From Bos javanicus (taxonomy: Eukaryota > Chordata > Mammalia > Artiodactyla > Bovidae): a stretch of 64,000 bases of DNA. The notes beneath the pieces are model-generated. The model worked only from the letters and a program-made list of their open reading frames with translations, ran no database searches and had not been told where the DNA came from. The DNA lies in assembly GCF_032452875.1 (NCBI RefSeq), contig NC_083871.1, forward strand, positions 4,005,692 to 4,069,691. Direction: 5' to 3'. Positions 56,560 through 64,000 of this stretch are shown here, piece by piece (position 1 is the stretch's first letter; the number at the start of each line of letters is the position of its first letter). The position numbers and the translations under genes were made by a program.

Positions 56560-57340
56560 GCAGCTGGAAGCAAGGTCTTAGTTTCCCAGATCAGGAGCCC
56601 TAAACTCTTGACCACAGGAGTCAGCAGTTAAGGGCTAAGGTCCCTAGTCTTTTCTGCCTAGTCAAGAACGAATTCAGGACTGGAGGTAGAAGGTAAAGAG
56701 TAAAGTAAAGTTTATTGAAAAGAAGAGTACACGTGGAAAGGTGCACAGGTGAGCTCGAGAGAGAGTCACACCTTTGGGAAGTTGAAGTCCTTTATAAAGG
56801 GGCAGTTTTCCAGGTCTTTGTCTTCCTTCAGGCCAGTCACGTTGCTTTGTCCTGCCTCCCCCAGTTAATTTTTCTCAGGACCTTCCCCTGGGGTGTTCAC
56901 GTACACTCTAGCCAAGATGGATCTCAAAGTGAAGGCTTCTGGGAGGGGCAAGTCTCATTAGAGTCTAGAATTATACTCTCTCTTTTGACTCCAAGGAAAC
57001 TTTCTTTGTGTGTGTAGCATTTCCCTTGTCAGATAGTTTTTTTTTTTTTCTTTCTTTTTCCAAGCCATGATCATCGCCTTGAGGTGTTAGCAAGAGACAA
57101 AGACTGGCTATTTATCCTGCTTTTTGTTAGCTGTAAATTCTTCAACTGGAGGCCACCTATCTTATCTGAGGAAATGCAAAGAGAAGGCTGGCTGATTGTA
57201 AATGTCCAACATGGAGCCCATCTACCTCTTACTTCAACGAGAGCCTCTAATTTGTAGCCAGTCAGTCACTAGCAGTTAACAATCTAGACTTGTAATTGGC
57301 ATCTGAAGCTAGGGGAGTTATGTGGGACTGAGCCTTTAAC
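56560..57340 (-). mobile_element. Endogenous retrovirus LTR, antisense (probable solo)
   Basis: On the minus strand there is a TATA-like ctttataaag (56800-56790), followed about 80 bases later by AATAAA (56716-56711) and then a U5-like stretch towards 56560. The right part (about 57250-57340) contains 'ggcatctgaagctagggg' and 'cctgtgagatctaatttta', which I associate with ruminant ERV repeats. Boundaries are uncertain by tens of bases. No viral coding sequence is attached. Confidence 0.55.
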
Positions 57341-58202
57341 CTGTGAGATCTAATTTTATCTCTAGGTAGACAGTATTAGAATTGAGTCAATCCTGGTGGT
57401 ATGAACACATGCACACTCACATGCACAAGCGTTGGGAAGTGTTGCTTCAAGTCTATTTGCATTTCTCATAAAATGCCATATCCCAAATATAAATAAACCT
57501 CTGCATAAAACAGTTTCAACTTGGTATTAAATAAGTACCTCTGAGACTTTGTTATTCTTATTTTTTGAAATATAGAAATCATATTTTCACACAAATATAA
57601 GATTGAATCATGAAATGTTATAGGTTAGAATACAGAGATAACTTTTTTTCAGTCTTCTGCTTCCTTCCATGATGAACTACAGAATTTTGTCTTCAGCAAT
57701 AAACTACTATGCAACTTGACAAAATACATAAGCAAATGTTTTCAAGTACTGGATTAAGGGCATTGCAGGACTGCAGCCCCCATGGGGAGGGGAACTCCCC
57801 TGGAGGATTCTAAGACTACTAATTTCCTGCCAAAAGAAAATTTATTGACTATTGTAAAGAGTGGAGCACAGAGATCCTGATAAATTGAAAAAGTCCAGAT
57901 CAGAGTCTTTTGCAGCTGACACAGCAGGAATCTGGGGACATAACAGAGAAGAGAGCCACACAGAGAGCTCCCAAAGCCCATGTGTAGATTCTCTACAAGC
58001 TCCTGATGAAGAGGCATGGACATATGCATATGCAGTAAAAGCTATCCAGAGGATTGCAGGCAATGGCTATTACAGAGAACATAACAAAGAGTGCACTTAC
58101 AGTCATGATGAGACCACTAGAGATAACCAGCATAAGGGAAACCAGGGGGCATCAGAAAGGCACCATAGACCATGATGGAGAGCAAAATATACACTAGACC
58201 CA
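57341..58202. other. Unassigned DNA, no gene recognised
   Basis: Bases about 57740-58190 are less AT-rich and open for 70-104 codons in overlapping frames on both strands (the longest is 57861-58175 plus). I recognise no domain. It may be an old repeat. Confidence 0.35.
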
Positions 58203-58452
58203 CCCAGATCAGATCAGTCACTCAGTAATGTCCAACTCTTTGTGTCCCTATGAATTGCAGCAAGCCAGGCCTCCCTGTCCATCACCAACTCCCGGAATTC
58301 ACTCAGACTCACGTCCATCGAGTCAGTGATGCCATCCAGCCATCTCATCCTCTGTCATCCCCTTCTCCTCTTGCCCCCAATCCCTTCCAGCATCAGGGTC
58401 TTTTCCAATGAATCAACTTTTCGCATGAGGTGGCCAAAGTACTGGAGTTTCA
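58203..58452 (-). mobile_element. BovB tail / ART2A-like SINE, antisense
   Basis: Short (GATCA) tail at the left, then 'gcaagccaggcctccctgtc', ending at 'gccaaagtactggagttt'. A cacccag motif sits at both ends (about 58196 and 58450), a possible short target duplication. Confidence 0.9.
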
Positions 58453-58525
58453 CCCAGCAAAATCTAAAATCAAAGTGTGATGAGATCTTGTAGAAGGCAG
58501 AATCTGTGGTTTGAGTCACTTAAAG

Positions 58526-58770
58526 TTAAAAGGGCTTGCTGCTGCTGCTGCTTAGTTGCTTCAGTTGTGTCCAACTTTGTGCAACTCTATGGACTGCAGC
58601 CTGCCAGGCTCTTCTGTCCATGGGATTCTCTAGGCAAGAAAACAATACTGGAGTGGGTTGTCATGCCCTACTCGAGGGGATCTTCCTGATCCAGGAATCA
58701 AAGCCAGGTCTCTTGCACTGCAGGCAAATTCTTTACTGCCGAACCACCAGGGAAGTCCTTAAAAGAGCTT
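58526..58770 (-). mobile_element. Bov-tA SINE, antisense, with 12-bp target duplication
   Basis: A (GCT)n start (about 58538-58552), body 'gcctgccaggctcttctgtc' and reversed head 'aaccaccagggaagtcc'. Flanks ttaaaagggctt and ttaaaagagctt differ at one base. Confidence 0.92.
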
Positions 58771-58774
58771 AGAA

Positions 58775-59265
58775 AACATTTTAAAATTTCTACAGATCTT
58801 CACTAACCAGGCTTAAAATCAGGTTTACACAAATTCAAAGTGACCAGTTGTAATTGATCTGACTACTAAAACAAGAATCAACATTTTTTGGGGAAAGATC
58901 ACAAGATACAGATTCTCCATATGGATTGTGTTACCCAAAATATCCAAGATAATACATTTTTTAAATCATCAGAATGTCAAAGAGGACACTGTATTCATAG
59001 TAAAGGAAGGAAGGAAGGAACGAAGGGAACATCTGATATAAAGTAAACCCTAAAGGTCTGAAAGTTGGACTTTATAGACAAATATAAAGAAGTTGCTATA
59101 AATGTGCTTCAGAGAATAACAAGAAAATACAGTTTTAATAAGTGAATGTATAGGGAGACTCATTGGAGATATAGAAACTGAAAAAAAAATCTGAAACTTT
59201 TAGAACTGAAAATTTTGATAACTGAAATGAAACAATTTTTGGATGGTTCCAGAAGGAGACTGGAG
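58775..59265 (+). mobile_element. Old L1 fragment, sense (probable)
   Basis: 'gaagttgctataaatgtgct', 'ggagatatagaaactgaaaa' and 'cttttagaactgaaaatttt' followed by 'ctgaaatgaaacaattttt' resemble an L1M-type internal segment. A (GGAA)n run lies at about 59003-59020. Confidence 0.5.
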
Positions 59266-59329
59266 ATAATGTTTTAGTAGGGCAGGAATAGATACCCAAA
59301 TGCTGAAAATGGATGTGTGAACACGTTGA

Positions 59330-59600
59330 AGGGAGAGGGAGAGTGTTAGAAGTGGGGTGAATAGGGAAGGAATGAATTGAGAGATTGGGTTTGACATATG
59401 TGCACTGCCATGTGTAAAATAGCTAATGGTAACCTGCTGTATAGCACAGAGAGCTCAGCTCTATGCTCTGTGATGACCTAGATGGGTGAAATGGAGGGGG
59501 GCAAAAAGGAGGGGATATATGTATACATGTAGCTGATTCACTTCATGCAGAAACGAATGCAACATTGTAAAGCAACCACACTCTAATATAAAAAAAAAGG
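59330..59600 (+). mobile_element. L1 3' end, sense
   Basis: 'gattgggtttgacatatgtg', 'cctgctgtatagcacagaga', 'gatgacctagatgggtgaaa', 'gtagctgattcacttcatgc' and 'aacattgtaaagcaaccaca', then an A-run, is the order of an artiodactyl L1 3' UTR. Confidence 0.8.
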
Positions 59601-59639
59601 GGGGGTACTATTTCCATAAGAAGGAAGTGGGGTCACAGG

Positions 59640-60655
59640 CTGGATTCCCTGAAAAGCAGACTAGAAGTCCTCTTGGGATTAATATGCATCCATAGAAGGG
59701 AAGAAAAGAAAGCAAGATTAGACAGATTAAGAAGTAGAATTTATATTCATTCCCAAATAAGTCCTCCATTGATACCCCAGGGAGACCTGGACCTGGGGAT
59801 GGCGTCTCAGAGTCTCTACAGGGGAAGTGAGAGAGCAGAACCTCGATATTTCTGTGCTAATCAGTGCCTGAGTTGTGGCTGCCTTTGAAAGCAGGAAAGA
59901 CCTTAAGCAAAGCAGTTTCTTCACTAGAATCAATTTCCATGAGCACTTGCAGCTGAAGTAAAGCCCCCAGCAGCTGGGCGAATAAGTCATGAGGGGACCT
60001 GGGGGAAACATCATAGCAATACCATAGTCTGTGTCTCACCCCGTATCCACATCGCTTTGCATAAAAGCTGGGAGCAGCTGGCAGCAGCTGGCCTAGAATT
60101 CTTGCGAGGCTTTCTATGGGTGACATGTCAGAAGACAATTCTTGGGAAGAACTACAGCATTGCTGCTGCATTTAGTGTCAAGACTGCAGTGAACTCTCAG
60201 GCATCTTCCTCCTCCACTTTCATTCTAAATGTCCTCATCTCAACCAGCATCTCTGCTTGCCATAGTGGCTTATCTGCTGGTGTGAGCCATGCTTCTATCC
60301 ACTAGGTAGTTAAGTCCCTGGCTGCCACATTGGCTTTAAAATCAAATAAATAATTGGCAAGAGAGGATGAAGTAAACCTCCTGAGTGCTAGATGTACTCC
60401 TACCTGCTCACATAACAGCCTATGATCTCTTTCTGATGATTAAATTCGATTACATCTGGCCACCATGGTGACATTTTTTTTGCGCATGGTGCCCGGGCAT
60501 GGAAAGCTTGCAATATTCAGACTGTAGCTGTTGTTCAAAGAAACTATTGCTATACTTCTCCTGGACATGTACCCAATGGTAACAGAGAGCTTTAAACAGA
60601 AAAACTCAGAGTTAAGAATAAGGGGAGTACAAATTCCCAAATGGATGGCTGAAAA
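59640..60655. other. Unassigned GC-richer block, no gene recognised
   Basis: This kilobase is distinctly less AT-rich than its surroundings. Open frames of 60-104 codons overlap on both strands without recognisable domains. The start ('ggattccctgaaaagcagac') is reminiscent of an LTR-type repeat, but I cannot support that. Confidence 0.35.
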
Positions 60656-60660
60656 TGATG

Positions 60661-60700
60661 GTAAGTAGAGAGGTCCTACTGTAAGTAGAGAGGTCCTACT
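60661..60700. repeat. Exact 20-bp tandem duplication
   Basis: gtaagtagagaggtcctact occurs twice, head to tail, at 60661-60680 and 60681-60700, without mismatch. Confidence 0.97.
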
Positions 60701-60888
60701 GTGACCTCATCCTTCTTGTACCCATGCATCCCATTTATTGAGGAGGAAGCACCATATAATCATTTTCACTGATTTTGAGAGTGTACTGTTTTCTGAAAAA
60801 CATCAATGTTCACTCCTGCCATCTCCTGTTTGACCACTTCCAATTCACCTTGATTCATGGACCTAACTTCCTTAAGTGGTCCATGACT

Positions 60889-60975
60889 TCCCTAAGTGGT
60901 CCAGTGGTTAAGAATCCGCCTGCAATGCAGGGGACACAGGTTCAATCCCTGATCTGGGAAGATTCCACAAGGAAA
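60889..60975 (+). mobile_element. tRNA-derived SINE head (CHR-2-like), truncated
   Basis: 'ggtccagtggttaagaatcc', 'gcctgcaatgcaggggacac' and B-box-like ggttcaatccc belong to the CHR-2-type tRNA-Glu SINE of cetartiodactyls. Only the head remains. The Bov-tA that follows starts at once. Confidence 0.75.
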
Positions 60976-60982
60976 CAAGGAA

Positions 60983-61198
60983 GTTTCCTTGGTTGCTCAG
61001 TGGTAAAGATTCTGCCTGTGATGCAGGAAACACACCTAGAAACAGGTTTGATCCTTGGGTTGGGAAGATCCCATGGAGGAAGGCATGGCAACCTACTCCA
61101 GTATTCTTGCCTGGAGAAACTCATGGACAGAGGAGCCAGGAGGGCTACAGTCCAAGGGGTCACAAAGAGTCAGACATGACTGAAGCAATTGAGCACTC
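60983..61198 (+). mobile_element. Bov-tA SINE, sense
   Basis: 'tttccttggttgctcagtgg' head, 'ggtttgatccttgggttggg' B-box region, body 'gcaacctactccagtattct' and end 'gacatgactgaagcaattga'. Immediately left of a rearranged BovB. Confidence 0.92.
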
Positions 61199-61211
61199 AT
61201 GGACCTCACTT

Positions 61212-62050
61212 TCCAGGTTCCTATGCAATATTGTTCTTTACAGCATCAGACTTTACTTTCACCACCAGTCACATCCACAACTGGACGTTCTTTCCACTTT
61301 GACTCAGGCTCTTCTTTCTTTCTGGAGCTATTTCTCTACTCTTTTCCGTTAGAATATTGGGCACCTACCAATGTGGGGAGTTCATCTTTCAGTGTCATAT
61401 CTTTTTGCCTTTTCATACTACTGTTTATGAGGTTCTCAAGGTAAGGATATTGAAGTGGTTTGCCATTCCCTCCTCCAGTGGACCGTGTTTTGCCAAAACC
61501 CTGCATCATGACCTGTCCATCTTGGGTGGCCCTACATGGCTTGGCTCATAGTTTCATTGAGTTAGACAAGGCCATGATCCATGTGATCAGCTTGGTTAGT
61601 TTTCTGTGATTGTGGTTTTCATTCTGTCTGCCCTCTGATGGATGAGGATAAGAGGCTTGTGGAAGCTTCCCGATGGGAGAGACTGGCTGTGAGGGAAACT
61701 GGGTCTTGTTCTGGTGGGTGAGGCCATGCTCAGTAAATCTTTAATCCAATTTTCTGCTGATGGCAGGGGTTGTGTTCCCTCCCTGTAGTTTGGCCTGAGG
61801 CCAAACTATGGTAGGGGTAATGGTGGTAATAGCAACCTCCTTCAAAAGGACTTAATGTCAGCATGCTGCAGCTCCCAGGACTGTTGTATTCAGTGTCCCT
61901 AACCCCACAGCAAGTCACTGTTGACACACTCCTCTGCCAGAGACTCCTGGACACTCACAGGCAAGTTTAGCTTAGTCTCTTGTGGGGTAATATCTCCTTT
62001 CACCTCAGTTCTGGTGTGCACAAGGTTTTGTATGTGCCCTCCAAGAGTCT
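61212..62050 (-). mobile_element. BovB LINE, inverted 5' part with 5' untranslated region
   Basis: Antisense of the BovB 5' end: 'ccaggttcctatgcaatatt' corresponds to about 46870-46890 of the longest copy. The match continues backwards past that copy's 5' limit (gatccatgtgatcagcttgg, 61580-61600) into about 450 bases of further upstream sequence (to 'gagtctgtttcccc') that I take to be the BovB 5' untranslated region. It is the only place in the window where this segment is seen. Confidence 0.85.
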
Positions 62051-62055
62051 GTTTC

Positions 62056-63460
62056 CCCAGCAAATTTTAAAAATTCAGCAGTGGCCCCAGAATTGGAAAA
62101 GGTCAGTTTTCACTCCAATCCCAAAGAAAGGTAGTACCAAAGAATGTTCAAACTACCACACAGTTGCACTCATTTCACATGCTAGCCAAGTAATGCTCAA
62201 AATTCTCCAAGCTAGGCTTCAACAGTATGTGAACTGAGAACTTCCAGATGTTCAAGCTGGATTTAGAGGAGGCAGAGGAACCAGAGATCAAATTGCCAAC
62301 ATCCATTGGATTATCGAAAAAGTGAGAGAATTCCAGAAAAAACATCTACTTCTGCTTCATTGACTAGGCTAAAGTCTTTGACTGTGTGGATCACAACAAA
62401 CTCTGGAAAATTCTTAAAGAGATGGGAATACCAGGCCATCTCACCTGTCTCCTGAGAAACCTGCATGCAGGTGAAGAAGCAACAGTTAGAACAAGATATG
62501 GCACTACAAACTGATTCCAAATTGTGAAAGCAGTATGTCAAGGCTGTATATTGTCACCCTGCTTATTTAAGTTATATGCAGAGTACATCATGAGAAACGC
62601 TGGCCTGGAGGAAGCACAAGCTGGAATCAAGATTGCTGGGAGAAATATTGATAACCTCAGATGTAGATGACACCACCCTTATGGTAGAAAGCAAAGAGGA
62701 ACTAAAGAGCCTCTTGATGGAGGTGAAAGAGGAGAGTGGAAAAAAAAAAAAAAAACTGGCTTAAAACTCAACATTCAAAAAACTATCATCATGGCATTTG
62801 GTTTCATCACTTCATGCAAATAGATGGGGAAACAATGGAAACAGTGAGATACTTTATTTTCTCAGGCTCCAAAATTACTGTGGATGGTTATTGCAGCCAT
62901 GAAATTAAGACACTTGCTCCTTGGAGAAAAAGCTATGACAAAACTAGACAGCATATTAAAAAGCAGAGACTTTACTTTGCCAGCAAAGATCTGTATAATC
63001 AAAGCTATGTTTTTTTTGTTAGTTACGTATGGATGTGAGAGTGGGACAATAAACAAGGCACAGCACTGAAGGATTGATAACTTTTGAACTGTGGTGCTGG
63101 AGAAGACTCCTGACAGTCGCTTGGAGAGCAATGAAATCAAACCAGTCAATCCTAAATGAAATCAACCCTGAATATTGCTGATGCTGAAGTTGAAGCTCCA
63201 ATACTGTGGCCATATGATGAAAAAGAAAAAAAAAAGAAAAAACTGTCTTATTTGAAAAGACCATGCCTGATATTGGGAAAGATTGAGGGCAGGAGGAGAA
63301 GGGGACGACAGAGGATGAGAAGGTTGGATGGCATCACCAATTCAATGGACATGAGTTTGAGCAAGTTTTAGCGAGTAAGGGAATTGGTGATGGACAGGGA
63401 AGCTTGGTGTGCTACAGTCCATGGGGTCACAAAGAGTCAGACACGACTGAGTGACTGAAC
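62056..63460 (+). mobile_element. BovB LINE, 3' half, sense
   Basis: From 'agcaaattttaaaaattcag' (RT start) to 'gagtgactgaacaatgac'. RT relics: PQNWKRSVFTPIPKKG, and out-of-frame remains of motif A (attgactaggctaaagtc, with a stop) and motif C (frameshifted, 'agatgtagatgac'). The 3' coding part keeps 'gtatggatgtgagagtggga'. With 61212-62050 it makes one element whose 5' part is inverted. It lacks about 1.4 kb between the two breakpoints. Confidence 0.93.
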
Positions 63461-64000
63461 AATGACAACTGTTTTCTGAATGATGACTCCCCAGTCTGAT
63501 AAAGCATTGCTTCTGTGTTGGAGCATCATATGTGCCTTTAATCAAATCATTCCATCATTTGATCAGGGTGACCATTGTTATTTGTAATGAACAGTAGATA
63601 TTATGATCATGAGTTCATTCTCACAAAGTAATGACCTTACTTTTCACAATGTTGAGTGAGATCCTGTGACAGTGGATGGACCCTCTCTATTCCCCTGCAT
63701 AGTGGTGCTGGCTGAGATTCTGTGGATAAGATAGGAAATTTCATACCTGCACTACGTGATGCTTCTTGTCAAATAAATGTCTGGAAAGGCCCTGATGTAG
63801 GCATCTTGCTACAAAATAGCAAGTTGAGCTCATTAAGAAATAGCACTATCTTGTTATGTGACAGTTGTTCTTTGCTGCTGGGTTGGTCTAGTAAGGAGAC
63901 TACCTCCAGTCTGACACCTTGGTTCCCTACACATGCCTGTGATGCTAGGACTGAGATGGTTAACCAGTTCTCTGTCGATGTGGACAAGTCATTTCACTTG
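63461..64000. other. Unassigned DNA, no gene seen
   Basis: Window end. No repeat or coding region recognised. The 72-codon minus frame at 63769-63987 is unsupported. Confidence 0.4.

Noticed and set aside
1..64000. CRISPR array, operon, phage or other prokaryotic system
   Set aside because: No regularly spaced identical repeats, no compact gene clusters and no ribosome-binding-site pattern. The repeat content is that of a ruminant nuclear genome.

Overview
This window looks like nuclear DNA of a bovid ruminant (cattle, sheep, goat or a close relative; I cannot decide which). The evidence is the repeat content: BovB (RTE-type) LINEs, tRNA-Glu-derived Bov-tA SINEs, dimeric Bov-A2 SINEs with CAG-type tails, BovB-tail (ART2A-like) SINEs and a ruminant-type L1. 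The rest is AT-rich mammalian intergenic or intronic sequence with weak traces of older L1, L2, MIR and MaLR-type LTRs. I found no intact host gene, no convincing coding exon, no tRNA, rRNA or ncRNA gene, no CRISPR array and no bacterial-type operon. Every long open frame I could recognise is a relic of a BovB or L1 reverse transcriptase/endonuclease, an antisense reading of a SINE, or a frame kept open by a tandem repeat.

Layout. 0-14 kb: mostly unassigned AT-rich DNA with several SINEs, two short BovB pieces near 2-3.4 kb, an old MaLR-like LTR beside a second LTR-like unit (6.4-7.3 kb), and a Bov-A2 with a perfect 13-bp target duplication at 12.2 kb. 14.2-19.7 kb: a BovB-dense block with a plus-strand 3' half, an abutting minus-strand 5' half, an L1 tail and a 2.6-kb minus-strand BovB. 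20.2-25.1 kb: L1 tails, a Bov-tA cluster with inverted copies, a short antisense ruminant L1 tail, and a minus-strand BovB with a plus-strand BovB tail nested in it and an old L1 lying between two of its parts. 25-36 kb: mainly unassigned DNA, plus SINEs, a split L1 tail at 28.4-29.2 kb, a degraded BovB at 30.7-32.2 kb and SINEs with clear target duplications. 36.1-39.8 kb: BovB with SINE-in-SINE nesting, a second inverted BovB junction, and a rearranged ruminant L1. 40-46 kb: SINEs and an old L1 tail. 46.5-49.7 kb: the longest BovB copy (about 3.2 kb, plus strand) with relic endonuclease and reverse-transcriptase domains. 50-60 kb: antisense L1, MaLR-like LTR, an AT-rich 45-bp minisatellite, an ERV solo LTR, MIR, Bov-A2 and a second, antisense LTR. 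60.9-63.5 kb: SINEs and a 5'-inverted (twin-primed) BovB that keeps its 5' untranslated end.

How the parts relate: BovB and L1 relics once encoded the endonuclease and reverse transcriptase that mobilise themselves. Bov-tA, Bov-A2 and ART2A-like SINEs carry BovB-derived sequence and are generally thought to have been moved by BovB. All autonomous copies here look dead (frameshifts, stops, truncations, and in the longest copy a lost catalytic aspartate). The most instructive observations concern how elements were inserted and rearranged. I see no evidence of an undescribed gene system. Element boundaries are by eye and usually good to about 5-20 bases; subfamily names would need RepeatMasker against a ruminant library.
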